A stretch of DNA of 64,000 nucleotides, taken from the NCBI RefSeq assembly GCF_003254395.2, contig NC_037641.1:12238501-12302500 (forward strand). The letters are read 5' to 3'. The position numbers and the translations under genes are program-made. The notes below the pieces were generated by a model, which saw only the letters and a list, made by a program, of their open reading frames with translations, was not told the origin of the DNA and searched no databases. The stretch comes from Apis mellifera (taxonomy: Eukaryota > Arthropoda > Insecta > Hymenoptera > Apidae). This document shows, piece after piece, positions 14,301 through 23,575 of the stretch; position 1 is the first letter of the stretch, and each line of letters begins with the position of its first letter.

Positions 14301-15583
14301 ACAACACTGTACTTTTTTTTCTTTTTTTGTTCCATTGTACACTCGCACATGACATACCGCGTGCGCTGCTATCATTGCCTCTCCGTTAATCGCTACAACT
14401 GTTTAACCTTCGCTGTTACTACTGTATAATGATACCATTCTCTACTCTCTCTTTCTCTCTTTCTACTTCAATCTTCCCTTTGCACGATAACACAACACCT
14501 TACTACGATAAAACTCGATTGTTAAATTCTTTGATAATCCAACGCTATTTGATAACGCGCATGATTATATTCGATATATAACGCCGCTCTTACATATTCT
14601 TGCGTATCTCTGATCGCTTTATATATTCTTCTTTATCTCTGATCGCTGATTCACACTATGTTTCCTCTGCTATTTCTCTCGGCTATCCATTAATTACACG
14701 CTCTCTTCTGTATCATATCATCTCTTTTTTTTTTTTTTTATTCTACGCTCGTTACTCTCTTTCTCTCTCTCTCTCTTTTTCTTTCTCTCTCTTTGTCTAT
14801 ATATATATATATATAAAAAACATTGCCCATGTGCGCCCGCCCTTCGCCCCCCGCCCTTATTATTTCGCCACCCCGCAATACATGTCCCGTAACGGCTTTC
14901 CTTCTAACTTGCGTGCACGCAACACACTGTAGCCAAGGGAAGAACGAATATCGAGCTGCGAGAGCAATTCATATTGGCGGACGGGGTCAGCCAGACAATG
15001 ACGGCGTTCAGATCGAAGCCGAGCCCTACCTCCACGTTGCAGCGTACCCATATCTCATCCGCGAGTGCCGGACCCATCACCAAGGTAACGAATGTGTGTG
15101 TCACCATTCTTCTCCTTCCCTTCGATCGATCTTATACGATTTATTTTATTATATCGTATTTTTTTCCAAAAACAGTCTGCCGCGAATCTCTTACGTCACG
15201 TAATTACGAGATTATAGGGGATCGATCCTAGGGGGGAAAACTTGGAGGCCTCTTTCACGTAGATTTTTTTTTTTTTTTTTTTAATTTTACAATTGAGATC
15301 ACAATTCGATCCACGAATTTTGTAATGTGAATACGTGAACGAGGCCTCGTTCTGGAAACTCTCTTTCTGTCCATCGTGCCTCGAATCACGCCCAGGGTCG
15401 ATTCGAGGAAAATATAGACGCAAATGCTGGATCGTTCATTCGATCCGGAAAGCCGATCGATGCACCACGAGGGAATCACGTTGTTTTCGAAGTTTCCTTG
15501 GTTCTCGATATCGATCGCACGCATCCTTTCGTCTTTCTCTTTCTCTCTCTTTCTCTCTCTGACTTTTCTTCGCTTTGCCCGGT

Positions 15584-15631
<48 letters not shown>

Positions 15632-18600
15632 GGTCTTTCGGCTATCTCAATCCGATCTCAGTCACTCGTATCAAGGTAAGTAACGATCTGAACTCTGAAA
15701 AAAAATCAGGGATTATTATTATTTTGTTTTTTCCTTTTCGATCCTGTGGAAATTCGTATTTTTTTTATTTCTCGTATTTTTTTCTTTTTTTTTTTCAATC
15801 CTCGCATGCGAGCATGCCATGCTTTCGATACGGTAGCAATCGCCGCACCATAGCCGCTACCTTATATATATACATACGTACTACGTGTATATATAATATA
15901 TATACAGCCAATGCACCTTCGAGGTAGTGCGCTTTCGATCATTCCCCCTTCCATCCCTCCGCCCATCAAGAGATTCCCTTTTTGGATTTTCAGTTTTCCA
16001 TTTCGAATGTCCTCCAACAGTGATCCCACCAGCAGCAGCCACGCTGCGATGAATGCGCCTTCGAAATTCACGTTTCGGGATCATTCAACGGATCGTGCAA
16101 CGAATCGGAAATCCGAACGCCCTTCCGACGGGCGCGCCTCGCCCCCGCCCGAGGGGATTACAGAGTAGCTCAACCTCAGGAGATGCGATTTCACGAGATT
16201 CTATTTCTTCTTTTTTTTTTTTCTCTCTCTCTCTCCTTTTATATATATATATATTTTTTTTATCGTTTGTTTCCCTCTGTTTTTTTTTTTAAATTTATCT
16301 GTCTATTATTTATATCGTTGTAAATCTTGAATCTTTCGAATCCGACGACTCGAAAGATCGTAGCCGTCGTCGATCACCTGGATAATTTTGTTATCGATGG
16401 AAGGAACGAACGTTGGTGGAGCTTTCGATCGAACGTGTCGGGAAGATCGAAAGCTTTTCGTACGTTCGTTCGATCGTGGATCAAAAAAAAAAGAAAAGAA
16501 AAAAAAAAGACGGTAATCTCGCAACAACAAGACCGGTGTATTCCTAAACTTTTCGTTTATGGTGTAGCGGAGGAGTTTATGAGCCAGCTGACGCCGATTT
16601 TTGAGAGTTTGAGGCAAAAGGAGGACCTCCCGTGCTCGTATCCCCTCCACATGCACGCCCCCTCTTATCATTGGGTAAATAAGAAAAAAAGAAAAAAAAC
16701 TCTGTCTACTCTTTTAATCTCTGCTGTCGATGGTGTGATGTGATTGATACGCGTGTTTGTTTCGATATAACCGTTGTATCGATTTAACCATTTCTTCTTT
16801 TTCTTTTTTGTTTTTCTTTTACTTTGTTCTTTCCATCACCATCAGTTTTTCTTTTCTCTTCTTAGTTTTATATTGTCTTTCCTTTTCTGTTATCTTTTTT
16901 TAGTTAGTTCTTGGGTGATATTTCTCTCTCTCTCTGTCATTCACTCACTCTATGTAGAGTTGTGCGCTTGTCACGTGTGTACCCCCTCCCTTTGCATCGA
17001 TCACGACCAATGGAAACGTTGTTCACCATCTCAACGGTCGTTCATATCTCGTACCGTTTTTTTCTCTCTCTTTCTCTCTCGCTCTTTACCTTCGAATTAT
17101 GCGATGCTGTCGTCGCCACCGTTGCAAAAACCGTGGCACGTTCGCGATTATCGCGACGATGATCGTCGTTTAGCCCGCCTACCCTCCACCCCACGGCTCA
17201 TACCTACAAAGCTTTGAAACTCGGAGAAATCATACCCGTGCATGCGTTAGAATTTGGTGTAGTTTTAGTTTTCGTCCAGACGCGAGACGTGTATAAGAGA
17301 CGCGTGCATATATATACGTACTCGAAAATGCGCATGTCGAACGCGATAGAAAGATAATTTTCGTTTTGCGATTCGAATAATTCGCACGGGAAGGGAGGGA
17401 GGGGGGTCGATTTATTCTTTTTTTTTCCTCTCTTTCGTTTCTCGTTTCATCCACGCGCTCGTCCACGCCTGATTTTATCGTCACTTCTTCTCGAATTTAT
17501 TTTATCTCCCATCGAACGAACGATGCCTCTCGAACAGCTCCTATCCTTCTCTTTCCCCTCTCCCTCTATCGAAGGACGAGCAACCGTTGCAAACCCCGTG
17601 AACGATCGGTATCCTCGACTTGTTCGACGGAGATGGTTCCTACTCGAAAATTTTTCTCTCGATTTCGAGTCAGTCCATGATTCTGTCTTCGATTTTGTCA
17701 CAATATTCCCGATTAATTGTTCCCGGATCGAAGGTCGGGAGTGCCGAACGTTGGAGAAACGATATGATATATACAATATATGAATAATAGTTTTCGCGTA
17801 TTCGCGGATTAGTGTGTACGGGTGAACCGTAAGAAAATTACACTCGATATTGTGCATAACGATCTCTCCTGTATTGCTGTATTATTGGTGCGTGCATAGT
17901 GGCGTTGATCGGAGATACTTCGAATCATCATAAGCTACTATATCTGTCCCAACTTCCTCTGGTAAGTTTGCATGCATCTCTTTTCTCTGTATCTCTCTGT
18001 CTCTCTCTCTCTCTTTCTCCATCCTCGGTGTAAGAATATTTATTCTCTGCGTCGAACAATCTGTCATCCGTGATCTTTTTTTTTTCCGTTTCTTTTCTCT
18101 TTCTCTCTTTCTCTCTTTTTCTGTCTTTCTCTCTGAACACTCTTTCCTTCGACAGATCGATCGGTTTCTAAATTCACGAAAAATTCACGGTGGCGTTGAA
18201 AGGTTGTAAACGAACGACCGAGCAGGAAATGAATAGAAAAAAAAAAAGATTTTCGTCGCAAAGGATTATTCTTCCTGCGAAGGATACGTGGGATACACGC
18301 GACGCTGAAGGAACGATTTTTTTGTTTTAAATCAATTCTTTGCGCTCGACGACTCTTTCAATCGAGATGATTTTACAATGACGAATGTTATTACATTAAA
18401 ATGATTTTATATATATAGTTCATACAGTAAAGAAATAAAGAAGCTATTTAATCTGGTTAGATTAAAATCCAAAGTGAATCGTTCGAGTTGTGGTTCGAAT
18501 AATGGAGATAAATTATGAAAATTATAAAATGAAAAAAAGGACTTTAAGAGGACATACCGCTCAAAAGATCGAAAAATTGTCAATTAAAGTTAGGAATATT

Positions 18601-21600
18601 ATTATTATTTCTTATTTCTCCAAAATATAATGGATTGAAATATATATGTCATAATACAAGATAACTTAAAATGAATATCAGTGGCTAGATTGAAATATGC
18701 GCTTGGTAGCGAGTTTTGTGAACCAAATATGGCGGGGAAAAAAATATACAAAATTTCTACTTTTCATTATCGACTCTTATCGTGAACCAAAGCGGAGTCG
18801 TTTAATTTACAAAAATTTTATAACGATTTAAATTAAAATAAACGAATTTTTCGAAAGATGTTATATCCGTCACAAAATTGAGATTTAAATATTTACTAAA
18901 AAATTCGCGTGATATTTTCTCTGATCTATAAAACTCTTTTAAAAAAAATAGAATTAATTCAAAATCGAAAAAATTATTTCCCTCCTAATTTTAACTTGAA
19001 AATTTTCTCTTATTCTCTTATTCTCTATTTCTCTTATTCAACATATTATTCGAACCACGAATAGAGAGAGTCGGCTCTCGAACGTGCAAAATTCCTTCGA
19101 AGAAACGAAATCAATTGAATTTCCTTCCGCCTCGCGATTCGACGTCAACGTTTCAACTAACACCACTCTCCTTCTCTCTATCTCTATCTATCTTTTTTTC
19201 TATCCGTTCGCGTCACTACCTCCTCTGAAGTAGAACGCATCATCATCATCGTCGTCGTCTTCTTCTTCTTCGTCGTTATCGTCGTCGTCATCCTCCGTGT
19301 TCGTTTACCAGAGCTCGATTTTATGTCGCGTAGGTGAGGGAGCGAAGCGCGCGAAGCGTTCCAATGGGACAATCGCGGGCATCCCGCTCCTCGCTCAGCG
19401 CCGGCACGCCGGACAGCCTGAGCGACAACGAGAGTTCCTTCAAGATTGCCTCTGCAAGGAAATCGAGCACACCGTACAGAAGCACAATGACACCTGGTAA
19501 ATCATATTTCTTAACAATATTTCAAACATTATTCACTTCTTAATGATATATTAAGGATTGATGATGAACGAATTCGTATGTAATTTTGTTAATTTTTCGT
19601 TCGTAAATTTGTTTATATAGGAGGTAGCCGGCCATCCTCGAGACCGGCTTCGAGACCAGCGTCCAGACCGACCAGCAGGCCCGGAAGTAGGCCGGCGTCC
19701 CGACAGGGGAGCAAACCACCGAGTCGATATGGATCCACTCAATCGTTGGACAGCACCGGTAAGCGATTTCAACGAACAGTGAATTTCGTTCTTTGAGCAT
19801 TTTTGGATCAGTGAGTTAAAAAGTGTATATATGCATGGTATACTTTTTTTAAAGTGCTCAAAAATATGTGTGTGCTCTGGAAGCGCGTAGAGCGAGCAGA
19901 AAGCAGTGTTAAAATTATTAGAATGTTAGAAAGGTATCCTTAAAAATTTCAAGAAAAAGAATATTGACCGTTGTTGATGAAACTTCTGCTCACATCGCAA
20001 AAAACGATTCTCTAGACGTTTCAAATAGCGATAATAGTTCTACGAAAACATTGTAAACACGATGAACGCTCGACCAAACCGCAAAATGGCTCGATCGATA
20101 TTCTCGTTACATATAGCGCGCTCCAGTAAACTTAAATCGTTATAAGACAAAGTTAAGTTAAACCGTCTTTTGTTGTTGTTTTGTTCGACCGAGCAAAACC
20201 AAAAAAAAAATCGCGAATTATTTTTATAAATATGTTTTTTCTTTTTCGAAGACGAATCGACGAACGTGAGCCGTATTCCGCGGAGAACGGCGGTGAGCAC
20301 GACGGGAAACACTCCTACATCGAGCAGGCACAACAGCGTTTCAGGGAAACGGCTTGGAACGCCTGTGAACGGGTCGAGTTCGCGGCCCCGAACACCCACA
20401 GGGCTTGTTAGCCCCGCGAGTGGTGTCCCGTCCAGGTAACGTAACGCCTTAATATCTAAATAGCAACCTCGCACTCTCGATGCGTGCGTTTATAGCATCC
20501 GAGAAAAAGAGAAGTTTTTCATTGAGATTATCTGCGTACGACTAACTCGCATCTTGTTCAAAAAATGAAAGAGGAAAGTTGATTTTTTTTTTTTTTGCCG
20601 CATCGGTTCGATCATAAGATATAAACGGAGCATCAACGTACGTATTAACTTAAACATGCATTTTCGTGGATGATCCTTGGAACGAATCGATGATTGTCCC
20701 TCCCGTGTGCTGATGAAGAGATGAAATATGTCGTTTTCCCGGCATTTTTGATCATCCTTTGTTTATTTTCTTTTTCTTTTTTTTGTTTCTTTATCTTTTT
20801 TTTTTTCTTCTTCTTCTTCTACTTCTTCTTTTTCGAACGAAACTCGCGAGAAAAAAAAATATATATATATATTTTATACATATATATATATATATTTTAT
20901 TTATTTATTTTTAGAATCTTATTTTTAGAACCACGCCTGATTAACCATCTGGTTCTCACGTGTCGGTTAATTAAATAACGACGATTAACATAAATTTGGT
21001 TAATAACATTTTTTTAGGTTTGGCACGATCCATAGAGCTTCGAGCATTCCAACCCTGACTGGTGTCGGCACACCGATCAGGTAAACTGAATTAACGAATT
21101 ATCGAAATTGAGGGTAGTAAAATTGGCGGGGGATTTGGCTTTAGCTTTTCGCTCGCGGCAAGGTTGGTCCATCATCTAACCCGTCATTCTTCCAAAATTC
21201 ATCTTAAGCCCAGGTGCTTTCCAATCGATGATAATTGATAGATATAAACTTTTGGAAAAAATTTCTTTTAAAAAAAGAGGGATTGGAAAACGCCTGATTT
21301 CGATGTTTCAATGCTCGCGGCAATGGTGGAGGTGAATTAATTTTTCGTTTTTTCTTCTTTCTCCTTTTTCGTTTTCTCTTTTTTTTTTCTCTCTTTCCAA
21401 AAAAGAATATCGGTTTATTATTATCATTCGTCTCGATGAAAGGGACGCGCGATAGAGAAAGAATCCGCGCCACGATTCGTATCGATTAACAAACAAGCTA
21501 CTGGATTAATTAAATTGGTGATGGGTGATGTTTAGCCGCTCGAGGATCCCCGTGTACGTGGGCACGGATATTAAATCCCCACAATCGACGACCAGCAATA

Positions 21601-22716
21601 TTTCCACTCATTCTACGCAAAGCAACCACTCGACTGTTTCTACCGATTCTACCGGGTATGGACCCAACTTTTCTTCCCCCACTTTTATTAACATGTAACT
21701 CTCTTCTCTTCTCTTCTCTTCTCTTTTTTCTTTTCTCTTTGCACCTCTTTGCGTTTGTGTGTCCGTGTGTCCGTTTGCATGCGCAAACCACAAGTGTATT
21801 TGTTTTCCTTCTCACTCTTATTTATTATTATTTACCTTCCGTTTAGAACGTAGCTTACGAACGAATTTTTAACCGAAAAACGTTGCGATCGATCGTGAAC
21901 GTGTCTGCACCGATACGTTCGCCTTCGATTTTTTTTTTCTTGGTTCACAGCTACAAGCTTATTGTACACGTACGCACACACATACACACACACCCATTTT
22001 ATTTTTAAACGGCCGCGTTTTTTTTTAACCGCTTTCTTCCACCATCAACTGTCGTGTTATATAATCCAATGTCGTGTTTGTTTTTTTTTCTAACACCGTA
22101 GGAGCAGCTCGATGTGTACAAATTCAGCCACTAACACCTCGTCGGCCGTTAAGCAAGCTAGGTAATCATCATTTCGGTTTTGATTCCATTCATTATTATT
22201 ATCATTATTATCATTATTATTATTATCATTATCATTATTATTATTATTGTTATTGTTATTATTTCTATTATTATTATTATTATTATTACAATATATAAAT
22301 TATGGATTTTTATCGTGATCGCGAGTACATTGTGAGACGAATCGAGGCAATAAAGCCAGACGGTTGGGAGGGAGGGAGGGAGGGATGTTCGATGTACAAC
22401 TAAGAAAAATTTGCTAGAAAAAAAAAAAAAAAAAAAAAGAAAATCATCATCGAAAGTAATCTCGATTCTAAATCCGTTATAATTTATCCATTTCCAATCA
22501 GCTGATCCCAGCCTGATCTTTTTTTTTTTTTACCCCTCCTCTAGAACGAGGACACCGTCCAGTGGATCGAGCACGCCACTGCCTCCATCGTTGAAGCTGT
22601 CCAGGAAGCCATCCGGTGCATCGGACACGTCCGTTTCGACGACGACAACGACACCCGCCTCCCATCGAAAAGGAAAACCGACCCCGGTCGATCAACGCGC
22701 GCCTTTCCGTTTATAG
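1173..22716 (+). CDS. shot: Spectraplakin Short stop (MACF1/dystonin family), 3' portion, multi-exon, 5'-partial
   Basis: Cytoskeletal linker that joins actin, microtubules and junctions; only the C-terminal part lies here. The exon chain I read is 1173-5363, 6778-8908, 9363-9610, optional 10022-10063, 10493-10567, 10964-11135, 11220-11337, 11436-11665, 11785-11902, one of four alternatives (14933-15084, 15662-15675, 16568-16674, 17900-17961), 19334-19496, 19621-19758, 20252-20435, 21018-21080, 21536-21655, 22102-22161, 22545-22716 (stop TAG at 22714). Phases agree at every junction; with the 42-nt and 152-nt exons this gives 2,791 residues. Domain order is spectrin repeats, EF-hand pair, GAS2, then a Ser/Arg-rich tail with SxIP motifs, which is diagnostic of spectraplakins. 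The actin-binding CH domains, plakin domain and first spectrin repeats must lie upstream of the window. Family identity is certain; some alternative exon use is inference. Confidence 0.95.
5364..6777 (+). other. shot intron between the spectrin exons
   Basis: AT-rich, with a poly-C run near 5580 and short AT repeats near 5800. No exon with both good splice sites and a fitting phase was found. Confidence 0.7.
6778..8908 (+). CDS. shot: shot second spectrin-repeat exon
   Basis: A 2,131-nt exon (710 residues) continuing the rod with about six more spectrin repeats. Acceptor ATTGCAG at 6771-6777, donor CAG/GTTATT at 8909. It joins the previous exon across a split Arg codon (AG/A) to read ..LNR-QAAELTERT... 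Repeat units such as KRWDGLL, RRWRDLL, QRWDNVT and HRWERVV mark successive helices. Confidence 0.95.
8940..9352. repeat. TTC run followed by a long AT-only microsatellite array in a shot intron
   Basis: (TTC)n at about 8940-8957, then roughly 350 bp built almost only of A and T from about 8990 to 9350, with locally duplicated blocks such as TATATATATTTTATTATATA. It ends just before the splice acceptor at 9362. Confidence 0.9.
9363..9610 (+). CDS. shot: shot last spectrin-repeat exon, before the EF-hand linker
   Basis: A 248-nt exon beginning DLDNLLEELLSWLEGLENTL and ending in the basic stretch KKITKAKSPAPT. It holds the last helical unit and the start of the linker to the EF hands. Acceptor CCTTGCAG, donor AAC/GTACGT; the final Thr codon is split with the next exon. 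Confidence 0.92.
10022..10063 (+). CDS. shot: Candidate 42-nt cassette microexon of shot
   Basis: Flanked by GCGCAG and by the donor AAG/GTGCGT. It is exactly 42 nt and fits the phase between the exons ending at 9610 and starting at 10493. It would insert RPRTVRGQLESTES into the basic linker without shifting frame. The acceptor has only a weak adjacent pyrimidine tract, so it is probably optional. Transcript evidence would decide. Confidence 0.55.
10493..10567 (+). CDS. shot: shot linker exon (pre-EF-hand)
   Basis: A 75-nt exon encoding RASPGRERTPDSLPHIGPRF then PPKG. It matches the linker I know from spectraplakins just before the segment that precedes the EF hands. Acceptor TGTTTAG, donor AAG/GTTCGT; both junction codons are split (phase 2). 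Confidence 0.9.
10964..11135 (+). CDS. shot: shot exon preceding the EF hands
   Basis: A 172-nt exon reading SKGAEPEFRSPRVKLLWDRW, then RHVWMLAWERQRRLQDK. It is a strongly conserved helical segment of spectraplakins. Acceptor ATGTATAG, donor AGG/GTAAGG, ending in phase 0. Confidence 0.94.
11220..11337 (+). CDS. shot: shot EF-hand 1 exon
   Basis: Encodes FLKFMNHKKSRLTDLFRKMD and the first calcium loop DKNNDGLIPRED. Loop positions 1, 3 and 5 are D, N and D with G at 6. Position 12 is Asp rather than the usual Glu. Acceptor ACTTCAG, donor ACCA/GTGAGT, phase 1. Confidence 0.95.
11436..11665 (+). CDS. shot: shot EF-hand 2 and start of the GAS2 domain
   Basis: Starts KFETSRLEMGAVADLF, then the second EF loop DQHGEGLIDWKE, which has the canonical Glu at position 12. 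It then enters the GAS2 (GAR) domain at HDEVKRLVMLCTCRQKFRVF with its conserved cysteines. Acceptor ACGTAG, donor AGG/GTATAC, phase 0. Confidence 0.95.
11785..11902 (+). CDS. shot: shot GAS2 domain, second half
   Basis: Encodes FGDSQKLRLVRILRSTVMVR, then VGGGWVALDEFLLKNDPCR. This is the GAS2 microtubule-lattice-binding fold, with the conserved GGGW and DPCR signatures. Acceptor TTCTTACAG, donor CGCG/GTAAGT. It ends with one base of the next codon (G), which is the splice phase shared by the four alternatives downstream. Confidence 0.96.
11903..14932 (+). other. Large shot intron after the GAS2 exon
   Basis: About 3 kb, AT-rich, with (AT)n near 11963-11999 and 12600-12630, A-run 12477-12495, CT-rich tract 14750-14800 and (AT)n near 14800. 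The only coding-like piece is a short open frame at 13381-13461 (see findings). Confidence 0.65.
14933..15084 (+). CDS. shot: shot alternative exon A after GAS2
   Basis: A 152-nt exon (2 plus 150) reading AKGRTNIELREQFILADGVS, then QTMTAFRSKPSPTSTLQR... The start is the conserved MACF1/dystonin continuation of GAS2 (compare ARGRTNIELRE in vertebrates). Acceptor ACTGTAG, donor AAG/GTAACG, phase 1 in and phase 0 out. Confidence 0.9.
15585..15632. repeat. (CT)n microsatellite
   Basis: A CT dinucleotide run that also serves as a pyrimidine tract upstream of the 14-nt microexon. Confidence 0.9.
15662..15675 (+). CDS. shot: Candidate alternative exon B of shot: 14-nt microexon
   Basis: Fourteen bases between a very long CT-rich tract ending GATCTCAG and a consensus donor AAG/GTAAGTAAC. 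With the incoming G it reads VTRIK and leaves in phase 0, so it can replace exon A (DPCR-VTRIK-VRERSARS). A size of 2 modulo 3, shared by all four alternatives, is what mutual exclusion requires. Inference from splice signals and phase only. Confidence 0.45.
16568..16674 (+). CDS. shot: shot alternative exon C after GAS2
   Basis: A 107-nt exon reading AEEFMSQLTPIFESLRQKED, then LPCSYPLHMHAPSYHW. Acceptor GGTGTAG, donor TGG/GTAAAT, phase 1 in and phase 0 out. It forms DPCR-AEEFMSQL and then W-VRERSARS. Its amphipathic start followed by a Pro/His-rich end is clearly protein-like, and I recall related text in insect Shot isoforms. It lacks the canonical GRTNIELRE continuation of GAS2. Confidence 0.8.
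17900..17961 (+). CDS. shot: Candidate alternative exon D of shot
   Basis: A 62-nt segment between GTGCATAG and the donor CTG/GTAAGT. With the incoming G it reads VALIGDTSNHHKLLYLSQLP then L, with no stop, and leaves in phase 0 into VRERSARS. The acceptor's pyrimidine tract is poor. Support is splice signals, phase and an open frame. Confidence 0.45.
19334..19496 (+). CDS. shot: shot C-terminal tail exon, Ser/Arg-rich
   Basis: Reads VRERSARSVPMGQSRASRSS, then LSAGTPDSLSDNESSFKIAS... The low-complexity Ser/Arg composition is typical of the disordered Gly-Ser-Arg tail that binds microtubules and EB1. Acceptor GCGTAG, donor CCTG/GTAAAT, phase 0 in and phase 1 out. Confidence 0.93.
19621..19758 (+). 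CDS. shot: shot GSR-repeat exon
   Basis: Encodes near-perfect tandem units SRPSSRPASRPASRPTSRPG, then SRPASRQGSKPPSRYGSTQS. This is the GSR repeat of spectraplakin tails, positively charged for microtubule contact. Acceptor TTATATAG, donor ACCG/GTAAGC, phase 1 at both ends. Confidence 0.95.
20252..20435 (+). CDS. shot: shot tail exon with the first SxIP motif
   Basis: Reads DESTNVSRIPRRTAVSTTGN and continues through SSRHNSVSGKRLGTPVNGSS. SRIP at 20269-20280 followed by RR is a strong EB1-binding SxIP motif. Acceptor TTTCGAAG, donor CCAG/GTAACG, phase 1 in and phase 2 out. Confidence 0.88.
21018..21080 (+). CDS. shot: shot 63-nt tail exon with the second SxIP motif
   Basis: Reads RFGTIHRASSIPTLTGVGTP then I. 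SSIP lies at 21040-21051. Acceptor TTTTTAG, donor CAG/GTAAAC. The length is a multiple of three and both ends are phase 2, so the exon can be skipped without a frameshift. Confidence 0.85.
21536..21655 (+). CDS. shot: shot tail exon with the third SxIP motif
   Basis: Reads SRSRIPVYVGTDIKSPQSTT and then a Ser/Thr-rich stretch. SRIP lies at 21540-21551. Acceptor TGTTTAG, donor CCGG/GTATGG. It is 120 nt with phase 2 at both ends, so it is also skippable. Confidence 0.88.
22102..22161 (+). CDS. shot: shot 60-nt tail exon
   Basis: Reads GSSSMCTNSATNTSSAVKQA. Acceptor CACCGTAG, donor CTAG/GTAATC. Phase 2 at both ends makes it a third frame-neutral cassette in a row. Confidence 0.8.
22190..22290. 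repeat. (ATT/ATC)n trinucleotide array
   Basis: About 100 bp of ATT and ATC units in a shot intron. Confidence 0.9.
22545..22716 (+). CDS. shot: shot terminal coding exon
   Basis: Reads RTRTPSSGSSTPLPPSLKLS, then RKPSGASDTSVSTT..., ending DQRAPFRL and stop TAG at 22714-22716. Acceptor is a T-run plus CCTCCTCTAG. The basic, Ser/Thr/Pro-rich tail is in keeping with the end of a spectraplakin. Confidence 0.88.
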
Positions 22717-22763
22717 TAGTCGTCGCACGCCAATTCGAGATCAAAAAGAGAAAAAAAATAGGC

Positions 22764-22769
22764 AATAAA
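22764..22769 (+). terminator. Possible shot polyadenylation signal (proximal)
   Basis: AATAAA 48 bases after the shot stop codon. A perfect hexamer, but very close to the stop, so usage is uncertain. Confidence 0.25.
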
Positions 22770-23341
22770 CGGAGGGGGTCGTTATCCTTTCGAGGATATC
22801 GAATAGAAAGATCAAAAGTCGGGGAGGGGGGGGCGCCTGCGAGATGCGCTGTTTATTAGGATATTCTAATAATATATATATATATATATATATAAATAAT
22901 ATATAAAAAGAAACATAAAAAAGGAAAAAAAAAAGAATAACGATTCCTCGAACGAGAGGGGTCGCCCGAGAGGGGGTTGTTGCTTGCTACTCCTCCTCGT
23001 TACCAATCGTTGCCAAGCTTCTCTCTTTTCCCTTAAAGCCTCGAATGAAAGAACGAATTAACGATCAAAGGAGGCTGCCCCTCTCGGGTATACGTCCCTG
23101 TATCGGGTATACGAATCGAGTATAAAAAAAGAGCTTATAACACTATTGATGAGATATTTTGTAAAAAAGAAAAAAAGTAGAAATGAGATGACGATTACGA
23201 TGACGACAATGATAACGAATTGGACGCGCGTTCGAATGAGAGCGAGAGAGAGAGAAAGAGTGTGTGAGCGCGCGATCCGAAGAGAAAAAGGGAATAATAA
23301 TTGATCGCGGTAACCGCGGACGTCCGTGTATGATGTACGTA

Positions 23342-23347
23342 AATAAA
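23342..23347 (+). terminator. Possible shot polyadenylation signal (distal)
   Basis: AATAAA about 625 bases after the shot stop, a more usual 3' UTR length. Sequence match only. Confidence 0.3.
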
Positions 23348-23505
23348 TCGATACGTACGCGGGGGGAGACGTTCGCTCCGCGAATATGACGACGACGACG
23401 ACCGAAATGAATTTAACATTATTTCGTAAATAAGTTTTTCTTTACCGAAAGAATTAGCTCGTAACGATTAATTGTAATTGTAATTTTACGTTATCCATAG
23501 GGATT

Positions 23506-23575
23506 ATTACTACTACTATTGCTACTACTACTATTAATACTACTACTACTACTACTACTACTATTATTACTACTA
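23506..23575. repeat. (ACT)n trinucleotide array
   Basis: Tandem ACT units with a few ATT variants in the shot 3' region. Confidence 0.9.

Larger units (their letters stand above)
15085..19333 (+). other. shot intronic DNA holding alternative exons B, C and D
   Basis: Contains the (CT)n tract at about 15585-15630, poly-T tracts, and an AT-rich block 18400-19030 with no open frame. Apart from exons 15662-15675, 16568-16674 and 17900-17961, no further exon fits both splice sites and phase. Confidence 0.55.
19759..22544 (+). other. Short introns between the shot tail exons
   Basis: Four introns of about 380-580 bp with T-rich tracts and (AT)n near 20860-20900. An ATT/ATC trinucleotide array lies at about 22190-22290, and GGGA repeats and an A-run at about 22365-22440. 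No extra coding evidence. Confidence 0.7.

Noticed and set aside
16020..16166. Possible shot terminal exon reading SDPTSSSHAAMNAPSKFTFR
   Set aside because: The acceptor TCCAACAG is good and the frame ends in a stop. In phase it requires joining 15084 to the 14-nt microexon, and no polyadenylation signal or downstream donor supports it.
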